From NCBI RefSeq assembly GCF_001905725.1, contig NZ_LIWB01000009.1, positions 186,001 to 250,000 of the forward strand: 64,000 nucleotides of DNA, read 5' to 3'. Source of the DNA: Streptomyces sp. CB02400 (GTDB lineage Bacteria; Actinomycetota; Actinomycetes; Streptomycetales; Streptomycetaceae). This document shows positions 16,990 to 24,951 of the stretch, in pieces. The first letter of the stretch is position 1. The number at the start of each line of letters is the position of its first letter. The position numbers and the translations under genes are program-made. The notes beneath the pieces are model-generated. The model made no database searches, was not told the origin of the DNA, and saw only the letters and a list, made by a program, of their open reading frames with translations.

Positions 16990-17165
16990 CCGGAAATGAC
17001 GGTCCGGTGCGTGCACGTTGAGCCCCAGCATCTTGTGCACGTCATCCTCGATCAGCTCTCGGTTCGGTGGGACAGGCCGGGTCCACGTGGAGTAGTCGCG
17101 GGGCGGGCGGCTGGTGGCGCCGACAGGGAGGCCAGCTATCCTCGGGGTTGCCTTAACGGAGTTTG
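16990..17165. other. Right edge of island, no intact gene
   Basis: 176 bases between the SWIM gene and the orphan YjbQ end. On the minus strand one frame (about 17150 down to 17000) reads STWTRPVPPNRELIEDD and onward with strongly G/C-ending codons, which may be a scrap of a former gene that I cannot identify. No promoter, repeat or RNA gene was seen. Confidence 0.35.
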
Positions 17166-17222
17166 GTGGACACCAACCGCGACAACCCCGACCGCCGGGT
17201 ACGGCTGAGCTTCCTCGGCTAG
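17166..17222 (+). pseudogene. Orphan 3' end of a YjbQ/UPF0047 gene
   Basis: Encodes VDTNRDNPDRRVRLSFLG then TAG, matching the C-terminus of the intact gene at 6223-6645 in frame and orientation. Upstream of it the frame is closed by TAA within four codons and shows no further homology. Its codons (ACC, AAC, CGC, GGC) fit the host better than the version now attached to the intact gene, so this is probably the original host gene end displaced by insertion of the island. Confidence 0.7.
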
Positions 17223-17308
17223 GGATTCGCCGAAGCGCCGGGGTCACGGATCGTTCTGCGGGGTGCCCTCGGGGGCGAGCAGCCAGTGCGACGACGTACG
17301 TGCCGGAT

Positions 17309-17345
17309 ACGGGCCCGGCCGGGGAGTCCGTCCGGCCGGGCCCGT
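17309..17345 (-). terminator. Strong hairpin terminator of the esterase gene
   Basis: Perfect 14-base arms (core GGGCCCGGCCGG at 17311-17322 and its complement at 17332-17343) around a 9-base loop, 22 bases beyond the esterase stop. There is no T-run, as is usual in Streptomyces terminators. Confidence 0.8.
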
Positions 17346-17366
17346 GGACGAGGGAGCCGGGTCGGC

Positions 17367-18656
17367 TCAGCCGGACTGGCAGGCGGATCCGTTGAGCTCG
17401 AAGTCCGTCGGAGTTCCGGCGTTACCCGTGTGAGTGGCCTGGAAGCCGATGGAGGTGCTGGCGCCCGGGGCGAGTGTCCCGTTGTAGCTGACGTTCTTGG
17501 CCGTGACCGCACCGCTGGTGGGCGAGAAGGCCGCGTTCCAGCCGGAGGTGATGGTCTGTCCGGAGCCCAGCGTGAAGGTCAGCGTCCACCCGTTGAGCGT
17601 CGACGAACCGGTGTTGGTGATGGTGATGTTGTCGGTGAGACCGTTGTTCCACGCGCTGACGGCGTTCGTCACCTGGCAGGCACCGCTCGTCGGCGGGGTG
17701 GTGGGCGGTGGCGTGCTCTGGTCCAGGCCGAAGAACGAGATGGCCCTGGTGGTCATGCCGGAGGTGGGCAGGCTGTGGCCGACGCCCGAGACGCTGATGG
17801 CCTCGACGGGCGCCTGGGTGCTGTTGGCGCCGTAGCGGGTGCGGGTCCAGCCGGACTGCGGGCTGTCGGTGAGCACCGGGGTCTGGCTCACGCCCAGCAC
17901 GTCGGTCCACTGCTTGATCTCTTCGCCGAAGTTGTTGTAGTTCAGCGTCGTGTCCGTCGTGCCGTGCCAGAGCTGCATCCGCGGCCGCGACCCGCTGTAG
18001 CCGGGATGGGCGGCGCGCACCAGGTCACCCCACTGCTGAGGCGTCTTGCTGATCTGGCCGTTGGCGCAGGCGCTGTTCCACCCCGATCCGTCGGTGGTGG
18101 CGAAACACCCGAACGGCACGCCCATGAACGCCGCCCCGGCCTCGAAGACGTCCGGGTAGGCGCCGAGGAGCACGTTGGTCATCATCGCCCCGGACGAGGC
18201 CCCGGCGACGTAGACGCGGCCGGCGTCGGCACCGTGGCGCTGTACCACGTAACTCACCATGGAGGCGATGCTCGTCGGGTCACTGCCCCCGTTGTGCCTG
18301 AGCGCCTGCGGGGAGGACACGTCGAAGCACTGGCCGCTGACGTTGGCGTCCGGGTAGACCACGATGAACCCGTACCGGTCGGCCAGCGAGGCGAACTCGG
18401 TGCCCGAGTAGAAGCCGGGCCCGGTGCCGGTGCAGTAGTGGACCGCGACCAGAACCGGCGGGTTCGCTCCGGCACTGGTGGGCACGTACTCGTACATGCG
18501 CAGGTTGCCGGGATTGTTCCCGAAGTTGGTCACCTCGGTGAGGGAGGCGGCCCGTGCGCTCGGCGTGGTGAGGAGGAAGCCGGCGAGCAGGGGGATCACC
18601 CCGCCGAACAACGCCAGCAGGAGTGGGCGTATCCGTAACTTTCGTCTGGCCTTCAC
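17367..18656 (-). CDS. Secreted CE1-type esterase (acetylxylan/feruloyl esterase or PHB depolymerase-like) with CBM2
   Basis: A 429-residue exported enzyme. Residues 1-36 form a signal peptide (RRK, hydrophobic stretch, SARAA). The catalytic domain (about 37-315) has the nucleophile in VAGASSGAMM, an aspartate in WHGTTDTTLN and a histidine in SGVGHSLP, the triad order of the PHB depolymerase/CE1 alpha/beta hydrolases. A proline-threonine linker (TPPPTTPPTSG) leads to a C-terminal CBM2 cellulose-binding domain beginning CQVTNAVSAWNNG and ending in a cysteine that closes its disulfide. It likely removes acetyl or feruloyl groups from plant polysaccharides while bound to cellulose. A consensus promoter and a palindrome lie upstream. 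Confidence 0.88.
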   Translation of the reverse strand: MKARRKLRIRPLLLALFGGVIPLLAGFLLTTPSARAASLTEVTNFGNNPGNLRMYEYVPTSAGANPPVLVAVHYCTGTGPGFYSGTEFASLADRYGFIVVYPDANVSGQCFDVSSPQALRHNGGSDPTSIASMVSYVVQRHGADAGRVYVAGASSGAMMTNVLLGAYPDVFEAGAAFMGVPFGCFATTDGSGWNSACANGQISKTPQQWGDLVRAAHPGYSGSRPRMQLWHGTTDTTLNYNNFGEEIKQWTDVLGVSQTPVLTDSPQSGWTRTRYGANSTQAPVEAISVSGVGHSLPTSGMTTRAISFFGLDQSTPPPTTPPTSGACQVTNAVSAWNNGLTDNITITNTGSSTLNGWTLTFTLGSGQTITSGWNAAFSPTSGAVTAKNVSYNGTLAPGASTSIGFQATHTGNAGTPTDFELNGSACQSG

Positions 18657-18729
18657 GTGAGTGTCCTTTCCGCAGGGGGCGATGGAACCGATGTGGCCGA
18701 TGCGAGGGGTGTGACAACTCGAGCACTTC

Positions 18730-18738
18730 GAAAGTTTC
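18730..18738. promoter_or_regulatory. GAAA-G-TTTC palindrome downstream of the esterase promoter
   Basis: The 9-base inverted repeat GAAAGTTTC lies about 20 bases after the expected start of the esterase transcript, a natural repressor site. It resembles the CGAAA/TTTCG motifs reported upstream of actinomycete xylanase genes. A related, larger palindrome is found at 18894-18905. Confidence 0.45.
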
Positions 18739-18764
18739 AGTCCCGCTGTCGAATTGATGCGGAT

Positions 18765-18793
18765 AAGTTAAGAGTGGGACTGTGGGTAGTCAA
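18765..18793 (-). promoter_or_regulatory. Promoter of the secreted esterase
   Basis: Read on the minus strand: -35 TTGACT (18793-18788), 17-base spacer, -10 TAACTT (18770-18765). This fits the housekeeping sigma factor consensus well and sits 109 bases before the start codon. Confidence 0.65.
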
Positions 18794-18893
18794 CAGCAGT
18801 GACTCACTTCGTAATTGATCACGTGGTTCGCTTCATGAGTCCCTTTGGCCGCTCTGCCGGGAGCTGGACGATCAGACATTTCGGTGATGGATT

Positions 18894-18905
18894 CGAAAGA
18901 TTTCG
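18894..18905. promoter_or_regulatory. CGAAA-GA-TTTCG palindrome
   Basis: Perfect 5-base arms with a 2-base centre, 101 bases upstream of the esterase -35 element. Same half-site as the palindrome at 18730, so it may be a second site for the same regulator. Confidence 0.4.
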
Positions 18906-18981
18906 GAGGTCATCGGGCCACCTGGGCCCCGGGTTCAGGTGCGTGGGTCAAGGCCGGTCAAGACCCCCTGCCGCCCTGGCG

Positions 18982-19224
18982 GGTCAGACCGTCAGTGGTT
19001 CGTTGAGTCCGATGCGGCGTGCCGCCGCTGCCAGGGCTCGCGCCGAGGCGGCAGCCCGCCCGGTGGTCCGCGGCCGCCGGCTGTCCGAGGTGGCGGAGGA
19101 GGCGCTCATCGGCGTCGGTGAACTCGGCACCGGTGTCGTGCCGTACAGCGGCGGTCCCGACCTGGAAGTGGTGTTCGAGATCGGCGACGCCTTCCCGACC
19201 GCGGGGGTGCGCGGCGGCGACGCC
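18982..19224 (+). pseudogene. Possible remnant of a HATPase (anti-sigma/RsbW-like) gene
   Basis: The frame reads RGRRLSEVAEEALIGVGELG, TGVVPYSGGPDLEVVFEIGD, similar to the helix-and-sheet start of Streptomyces RsbW-type kinases, where the usual text is ELVTNAVRH followed by GGP. The asparagine of the ATP-binding N-box is replaced by glycine (ELGTGVV), there is no convincing start, and the frame continues into antisense of the LuxR gene. The rest of 18806-19278 shows no gene. Confidence 0.3.
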
Positions 19225-19278
19225 CCCCGTCCCGCTGCGAGTCGGCCGAGACGGAAGCCCCGTTCGGCCGCGGCTTGT

Positions 19279-22188
19279 TCAGGACCGGGGCCGGGGAAAC
19301 GACTCCAGTGCGGCCGCCAGGCCGGAGGCGTCCGTGCCGATCTTGCGGTAGACCGACGAGAGCAGATGGCGTACGCCCTGCTCCGTGAGGCGCAGCTTCC
19401 CGGCGATCACCGCCGTGGACGCTCCCCGGACCGTCAGCTCGGCGGCCTCCCGTTCGGGCGCGGTGAGCGTGTCCGTCTGGGCGTAGCGCAGGGGCAGCGG
19501 TCGTAGTCCGGCCGCGGCGAGCTCGTCCTTGGCCCGTCCCGCCAGCGCCTCCGCGCCGCAGTGCACGGCGCCCTCCAGCCCGCGGTAGAGGCGGTCGGCG
19601 GCCTCCTGCAACTGCCCGGTGCGGGACAGCGCCGCCCCGTGGCCGACCAGGGCGCGGGCCAGCTCGTAGGCCGCGGGCGACTGTTCCAGGTGGCCGACGG
19701 CCTCCGCGTGCAGGTCGAGCGAGGCCGGCCCGCCGGTCACCTCGGCCAGGGTGTGCACCGCCTGCCCGATCGCCGAGGCCGCCCCGAAGTCCCGGGCCCG
19801 CTTGACCGCGTCCTGCGCGTGCCGGACCGCCAGGTCGGGCGCGCTGCGGGCGAGCGCGGACGCCAGCCCCGACTGCCAGGCGCACCAGGCGGGATTGCGC
19901 CACTCCCGCCCGTCCAGCCAGTCCCCGACGTCACGGAGCAGCGCGGCGGCCTCGTCCGCACGGCCCTCCGCCAGCAGCAGCTCGGCGTACACCGTGCGCG
20001 GGTCGGGGTAGATGACGGCGTTCGGGACCAGTCCGCCGTAGCGGTGGTGGTCGGCGATCCGGCGGGCCGCCGCCGTACGCCCGCGGGCCAGGAGCGTCTG
20101 GACGAGGATGCCGACGGCGAACCACTGGGCGGGCACCGCCCCCTCCACCCGGTCGGCGATGCGCAGCCCCTCCCGGACCAGGTTCTCCGCCTCGGCCAGG
20201 GAGCCCCGGCGGTAGCGGATGTACCCGGAGAGGGTCTGGCCCAGGGCGAGGTGGGAGCCGCGCCAGCCCTTCGCCTCGCACTCCGCCATGCCCTTGCTGA
20301 ACAGTTCCTCGGCCCGCCGCGGCCGGTCGGCGTACAGGAACACCATCGCCACCGCCACCGGCACCTCGAAGCCCCGGTTCTCGTCGGTCCAGCTCAGCCC
20401 GCCCCGCAGGGCCCGCTCGGCGTACTCCAGGGCCGTCTGCCGCGGCTCGCCGCACACCACCGCCTCCCAGGCCCGCAGGCCCAGGATGTACCGCTCCTCC
20501 AGGCCACGGCCGGTCACCTGCGCGACCAGCCTGGCGAGCCTGCGCGAGCGGGCGGCGGGGTCCGGCTCGTCGGTGCGGTACGAGCTCCACACGAAGTGGT
20601 CGGCCTGCATCCGCAGCTTGATCCGGGGATGCGGGGTGCGCCGCGCCTCGTCGGCGGCGACGGCCGCGGCCTCGGCCACCTCGTCGATGTGCGCCAGCGC
20701 CTGCGTGAGCCGGTACACGATGGACGCCCGCAGCTCCGGGTCGATGTCGGGCTCCGCCAGCGCCTCACGGAGGTGCGCGACCGTGGCCGTGGGCTTGATG
20801 AGGAAGGTGGAGGAGGCGAGTTCGTGCAGCAGCTCGGCGCGCTGCTCCGGCGGCGGCGGCTCCTGGAGCGCCCGTGTCAGCAGCCGCCGGGCGGCTTCCG
20901 GGGCGCCGGCCCGCATGTACTCGCGGGCGGCCTCGCGCAGACACGCCACCGCCTCGACGCGGCCGTCGCAGGGCACCTCCAGCAGGTGCCGGGCGGCTGC
21001 CGCCGGCCCGAACCCGGCGGCCCGGATGGCCTCGGCGGCCCCGTTGTGCAGTCCGACCCGCAGCGCCGGGGCGATGGAACGGTAGATGGTGGTGGCGATC
21101 AGCGGGTGGACGAAGGCGAGTCCGTCCCCGCTCCCGTCGTCCTCGGCCAGGATCCGGGCGGCGCGCAGCCGCTCCGTCGCCTCGGCGGCCGCCTCACTGC
21201 CGACCACGGCGATGGTGGCGGCGAGCTCCTGTGACACGGACTCGCCGAGCACGGCCGCGGCGTAGGCGAAACGGACGGTGGTCGTCCCGAGGGCGCGCAG
21301 GCGTTCGACCAGTCCGCGGCCCTTGACCGCCGCGGCGAGGTCCCGCATCGCGCGCAGCTCGTGCCGGGTGCCCCGCAGATTGCGTTCGCCCAGGCGGATG
21401 GCGAGTTCGACGGTCTCGAACGGGCTTCCCCCGGTGACCTGCCGGCATTCCTCGCAGAACTCGTCCTCGGCCTCGTCCCCCACCTCGTCCCTGACGATCC
21501 GCGCCACCGCCTCGGAGGTGAGCGGCTCCAGCGCGTAGGGGCGGGTGCCGAGACTGCCCGGCAGGGCGCGCAGCGGCTCCGCCTCGCGCGGCAGGTCGTC
21601 GGGCCGGTGGGCGAGGACGATCAGCAGCGGCAGATCCGCCACCCGGGGCGCGAAGGAGGTGAGCCAGTCGAGGGACTCGACGTCCGCCCAGTGCAGGTCG
21701 TCGAGCAGCAGCACCATGGGTGCCTTCCGCGCGGCGAGCCGGGTCATGACCCAGTCCAGGCCCTCGCGGACCCCGGACGGGTCGGGCACGTGGGGGCCGG
21801 GCCCCGCCTCCAGGCCGAGCGCGGTGGCGACGACGTCGTACCAGCTGCCCAGGAAGGCGCGGAGCTCGCCGCCGTCCATCGCGGCCAGCGAGGGCTGGAG
21901 GAGTCGGCGCACCACACGGAACGCCAGCTCCTGCTCGTTCTGGCCGCCGCAGCCCGACAGCACGGTGACCCCCTGGGCCAGCGCGCGGGAGCGGGCCTGC
22001 GCCAGCAGCGCCGTCTTGCCCATCCCGCCCGGGCCGGTGAAGACGAGGAGCCCGCCGCGCGGCACCTGCGGCACCCCGTCCCGGGTGTCCCGCAGGGCCG
22101 CCAACGCCTCGTCCAGCGCCCGGAGTTCCCGTCGGCGCTCCAGCAACGGCCGGGACTCGGTGACATGCTGCCGCCGCTCGATCGCCAT
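19279..22188 (-). CDS. LAL-type LuxR-family transcriptional regulator
   Basis: A 969-residue regulator. An N-terminal AAA/NACHT-like ATPase has Walker A GPGGMGKTALL (near residue 40), MVLLLDDLHWAD as Walker B and later helical TPR-like repeats that probably sense a ligand or partner. The C-terminus has a LuxR helix-turn-helix: LTAPEREAAELTVRG, AVIAGKLRLTEQGVRHLLS, VYRKIGTDASGL. Such proteins are large ATP-dependent activators, often controlling secondary metabolism. It lies directly downstream of the terpene synthase/P450 pair on the same strand, so it may regulate or be co-transcribed with them (inference). The ATG at 22188 is preferred; an in-frame ATG at 22341 would add 51 residues that do not look like the family. 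Confidence 0.87.
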   Translation of the reverse strand: MAIERRQHVTESRPLLERRRELRALDEALAALRDTRDGVPQVPRGGLLVFTGPGGMGKTALLAQARSRALAQGVTVLSGCGGQNEQELAFRVVRRLLQPSLAAMDGGELRAFLGSWYDVVATALGLEAGPGPHVPDPSGVREGLDWVMTRLAARKAPMVLLLDDLHWADVESLDWLTSFAPRVADLPLLIVLAHRPDDLPREAEPLRALPGSLGTRPYALEPLTSEAVARIVRDEVGDEAEDEFCEECRQVTGGSPFETVELAIRLGERNLRGTRHELRAMRDLAAAVKGRGLVERLRALGTTTVRFAYAAAVLGESVSQELAATIAVVGSEAAAEATERLRAARILAEDDGSGDGLAFVHPLIATTIYRSIAPALRVGLHNGAAEAIRAAGFGPAAAARHLLEVPCDGRVEAVACLREAAREYMRAGAPEAARRLLTRALQEPPPPEQRAELLHELASSTFLIKPTATVAHLREALAEPDIDPELRASIVYRLTQALAHIDEVAEAAAVAADEARRTPHPRIKLRMQADHFVWSSYRTDEPDPAARSRRLARLVAQVTGRGLEERYILGLRAWEAVVCGEPRQTALEYAERALRGGLSWTDENRGFEVPVAVAMVFLYADRPRRAEELFSKGMAECEAKGWRGSHLALGQTLSGYIRYRRGSLAEAENLVREGLRIADRVEGAVPAQWFAVGILVQTLLARGRTAAARRIADHHRYGGLVPNAVIYPDPRTVYAELLLAEGRADEAAALLRDVGDWLDGREWRNPAWCAWQSGLASALARSAPDLAVRHAQDAVKRARDFGAASAIGQAVHTLAEVTGGPASLDLHAEAVGHLEQSPAAYELARALVGHGAALSRTGQLQEAADRLYRGLEGAVHCGAEALAGRAKDELAAAGLRPLPLRYAQTDTLTAPEREAAELTVRGASTAVIAGKLRLTEQGVRHLLSSVYRKIGTDASGLAAALESFPRPRS

Positions 22189-22386
22189 GTGCCGTACCGC
22201 TTCCTGTCGTTCGGCCAACGGGTGGCAGACGAGCGTATGCCTGCCGCGGCGCACCGTGTCCGTCTTACGGTACGACCACGACAGGACGGGTGAATCGAAG
22301 GCGGCGACGGCTTGAGGCATCCCTCCTGTGGGTAGGGGCATTCGAATGGATCGCGCCCGGGGCGCGGGCCCGTGGCGGTGCCCGGG

Positions 22387-23397
22387 TCAGGCCGGGGCCG
22401 CCGCCGTGTCGGCGTAGCGCGGGACGGTGCGGGACCAGTGGCAGCATCCGCGGATCCAGCCGGCCATGCCCTCCGCGTAACCGACGGCCGAGGGACTCAG
22501 CCGCGGCCTGATCTCCTCGAAGAGGCCGACGAACTCGTCGATCGTGCGGTTGATCTGCCGGATCGCCAGCATGACGGCGACCGGCAGGGAGCAGCGGTGG
22601 GCCCGCTGGTGGGCGAGGGCCAGATTGATCATCCCGCCGGCCTGCCGTTCCTTCACCGCGGAGTACAGGTCGGGTATCCACACCGCCGCGTCGGCCGACA
22701 GCCGGGTCAGCCGCCGCATCACCGGGTGATGGAGTTCGGCGTCGGACAGTTCGCACGGCTGGGCCGCCTCGCACAGCGGATGGAAGGGCTCGACCCCCGC
22801 GGTCAGTGACCGTATCGACGTGCACAGTCCGGTCGGCAGCGGGGCGGTGTCGGCCTGCGCCACCGCCTCGTACAGCAGGCCGTGCACGTACTCACGGCTC
22901 TTGACGGCCCATCGCGCGGCCTGGGCGGGCGTGCACCGCTCGCGGACCTGCCGGTGCAGATCGGCCAGGGCCGCGCCGAGCGGCGTCGACGGCGACGCGT
23001 CGTCCCGCAGTACGGCGATGCTCTCGTCCAGCATGGGCAGCAGCCGGCCGGGTCCCTGCCGGCCCACCTCCTCCGCCCGGTCGTCGAAGACGAATTGATA
23101 GGCGATCTGATTGGCGACGATCTGCAGCAGACCGGAATCCATCTCCGGGCCGTTGTAGGAGGCGAGCTGGGCCGGGCGGGTACGGGCGATCATTTCCGGA
23201 ACCCAGCTTTCGTCCGCCAGTCCCGTTTTCCGCAGCCACTTCTCGACGCCCGCCGTGACCCGGTGTTCGTGCGGATTGGTCCGGAACGGGAACGGCATGT
23301 GCAGATGGGTGTCGATCAGGTCCCTGAGATCGGAGCCGGGAATTCCGCGCAGGGTGCCGGCCGTGATGTCCTCATGTGTGGTCGACAAGGTTGTCAC
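22387..23397 (-). CDS. Class I terpene synthase with altered NSE motif
   Basis: About 336 residues, normal for bacterial terpene cyclases. The aspartate-rich motif is FVFDDRAEE (D105, D106, E109). The second metal motif should read NDxxSxxxE but here is PDLYSAVKE (242-250): proline replaces the asparagine that binds magnesium. SRTVPRYAD near the end supplies the conserved RY pair. The enzyme would ionise a prenyl diphosphate and cyclise it; the product is unknown, and activity may be changed by the substitution. The gene overlaps the 3' end of the P450 by 26 bases, so the two are almost certainly co-expressed. Start GTG at 23397 follows GAGGGG; a GTG at 23430 is an alternative. Confidence 0.85.
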   Translation of the reverse strand: MTTLSTTHEDITAGTLRGIPGSDLRDLIDTHLHMPFPFRTNPHEHRVTAGVEKWLRKTGLADESWVPEMIARTRPAQLASYNGPEMDSGLLQIVANQIAYQFVFDDRAEEVGRQGPGRLLPMLDESIAVLRDDASPSTPLGAALADLHRQVRERCTPAQAARWAVKSREYVHGLLYEAVAQADTAPLPTGLCTSIRSLTAGVEPFHPLCEAAQPCELSDAELHHPVMRRLTRLSADAAVWIPDLYSAVKERQAGGMINLALAHQRAHRCSLPVAVMLAIRQINRTIDEFVGLFEEIRPRLSPSAVGYAEGMAGWIRGCCHWSRTVPRYADTAAAPA

Positions 23398-24784
23398 CCG
23401 CCCCTCGGGATCGCCGGCCGAGCCCTTCACCGCGCGGTTCGCAGATCATCCGCAGCGACCTGGGGCCCAGCGTCACCGCGGGGCGCACCGGCGCGACGGG
23501 CCCCGGGGGGTGCCGCAGCCGCCAGCGCCGGGCGATGGTCGCGACCGCCACCGTGCTCTGCGCCATGGCGAAGGAGTCCCCGAGGCATTTCCGGCTGCCC
23601 GCGGAGAACGGGACCATCGCGCCGTACGGCTGGTCGGTGTGCTCGCCCGACAGCCACCGCTCGGGCCTGAACCGCTCGGGGTCGGGGAACGACGAGGGCG
23701 CGTGGTGCAGCAGATACGGGCTGTACAGAACGGTGGCCCCGCGCGGCAGGCGGCGCCCGCCGAACTCGACGTCCCTGATGGCGGACCGGGTGAAGAGCCA
23801 GCCGGGCGGGGAGTGGCGCAGGGTTTCGCTGATCACGGCCCGGGTGTAGGGGAGGCGCGGCAGATCGTCGGAGGTGGGGAGGGTGCGCCCGTCCAGTACG
23901 GAGTCGACCTCGGCGTGCAGTTCGCGCTCGGCCTCCGGATGCTGTGCGAGCAGGCTGAACGTGGAGGACAGGCCCAGGGAGGGGCTCTCCGACCCGGTGA
24001 GCAGCAGGGAGACGAGCTGGTCGTGCACCTCACCGGGGGTCACCCCGTGCTCACCGGTGTCGGCCGCCGCCAGCAGGGCCCCCAGCAGGTCGTCGCGCGG
24101 CTCGCCCGCACGGCGCTCGGCGATCGCCGCGTCCACGAGCCGGTGCAGACGGGCGACCGCGTCCCGGTACCGGCGGTTGGCGGGCAGGGGCACCCGGAAC
24201 AGGGCGTCGACCGGGAGGACCGTACGCACGAACAGTCCGTGGACGATCCCGGCCAGGCAGTCCCGCACCTCGGCGGCCCTCGCCGCGTCGAGCGAGTCGG
24301 AGAGCAGGACCCGGCTGATCGCCCCCGTGGTCAGGGCCATCATGGCCGCGCTGACATCGACCTTCCGCCCCGCCCGCCACGTCCGGCACACCGACTCGGC
24401 CTCCTCGCCCATCGCCCCGGTCAGGCCGGCGACGCTGGACGGGCGGAAGGCGGGCTGCAGCAGCCTGCGCTGCCTGAGGTGATCGCCGTGCGGGCAGGTG
24501 ACGACCCCGTCCCCCATCAGGGCCCGGAGCCGCTCGTAGAGGGGGCCGCCCTTGTCGAAGGTGCGGGTGTCCCTGAGCATCTCGTGGACCAGTCGCGGGT
24601 GGCACACCACCCAGGCACGCATCGGACCCAGGCGTATCTCCACCAGATCGCCGTACGCGGACAAAGAATTCAGAAACTCCAGCGGGCGCCGGAACAAGGC
24701 GATACCGTGGCCGACGGACGGGAATATGCCCGGCGCGATTCCCGACCTCCAGGCCGACGCCGGTTCATGAACGCAATTGCTCAT
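23372..24784 (-). CDS. Cytochrome P450, probable terpene oxidase
   Basis: A 470-residue P450. The haem loop is FSAGSRKCLG with cysteine 400; the I-helix reads LLLTGSESPSLGLSSTF, the ExxR motif is ISETLRHSPP, and PERFRPERW precedes the haem loop. The I-helix lacks the usual acid-alcohol pair before the haem (ESPS in place of E/D-T), which may affect proton delivery. GGTGG six bases before the ATG at 24784 supports the start. It is translationally linked to the terpene synthase downstream, the same arrangement as other Streptomyces cyclase/P450 pairs in which the P450 oxidises the cyclase product. Electron partners are not encoded beside it; a ferredoxin reductase is at 51540. Confidence 0.9.
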   Translation of the reverse strand: MSNCVHEPASAWRSGIAPGIFPSVGHGIALFRRPLEFLNSLSAYGDLVEIRLGPMRAWVVCHPRLVHEMLRDTRTFDKGGPLYERLRALMGDGVVTCPHGDHLRQRRLLQPAFRPSSVAGLTGAMGEEAESVCRTWRAGRKVDVSAAMMALTTGAISRVLLSDSLDAARAAEVRDCLAGIVHGLFVRTVLPVDALFRVPLPANRRYRDAVARLHRLVDAAIAERRAGEPRDDLLGALLAAADTGEHGVTPGEVHDQLVSLLLTGSESPSLGLSSTFSLLAQHPEAERELHAEVDSVLDGRTLPTSDDLPRLPYTRAVISETLRHSPPGWLFTRSAIRDVEFGGRRLPRGATVLYSPYLLHHAPSSFPDPERFRPERWLSGEHTDQPYGAMVPFSAGSRKCLGDSFAMAQSTVAVATIARRWRLRHPPGPVAPVRPAVTLGPRSLRMICEPRGEGLGRRSRGAGDNLVDHT

Positions 24785-24824
24785 CGAATACCACCTGTCT
24801 CGAGCGACACAAACGGAATTCAGT

Positions 24825-24856
24825 GAGTCCACATGTACGAGTCCACATACATGTGG
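24825..24856. promoter_or_regulatory. Direct and inverted repeats upstream of the P450-terpene operon
   Basis: GAGTCCACAT occurs twice (24825-24834 and 24839-24848), and CCACATGT (24829-24836) is mirrored by ACATGTGG (24849-24856) across 12 bases. The site lies 41-72 bases before the P450 start codon, so it is a good candidate operator or activator site. The regulator is not known. Confidence 0.5.
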
Positions 24857-24951
24857 CACTCGAACTCCGTCCTGCCCACACTGGACCGGCACCCGACGTA
24901 CCGAATGCCGTCGCCAAGGGGGCGCACTGGTGCACGGGGGAGCACAGGAAT

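Larger units (their letters stand above)
6589..17222. mobile_element. Candidate genomic island inserted in the 3' end of the YjbQ gene
   Basis: The two ends are homologous: 6589-6645 and 17166-17222 both encode VDTN...VRLSFLG followed by TAG, in the same orientation, matching at 41 of 57 bases by hand alignment. Everything between them (a small minus-strand gene and the five-gene DUF4132/MoxR/DUF5682/vWA/SWIM operon) is thus framed by an intact and an orphan copy of the same gene end. This is the pattern left by elements that recombine into the 3' end of a gene and bring a replacement end. No integrase or transposase gene lies inside, so mobility was provided elsewhere or has been lost. Island genes favour C-ending codons strongly. 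Exact crossover points cannot be fixed from one sequence. Confidence 0.6.

Noticed and set aside
6646..17165. Integrase, transposase or replication gene inside the candidate island
   Set aside because: All substantial frames were examined on both strands and none shows tyrosine or serine recombinase, DDE transposase or replication motifs.
22341..23430. Longer starts for the LAL regulator (22341) and terpene synthase (23430)
   Set aside because: The added residues do not resemble the families and the ribosome-site spacing is worse; kept only as alternatives.
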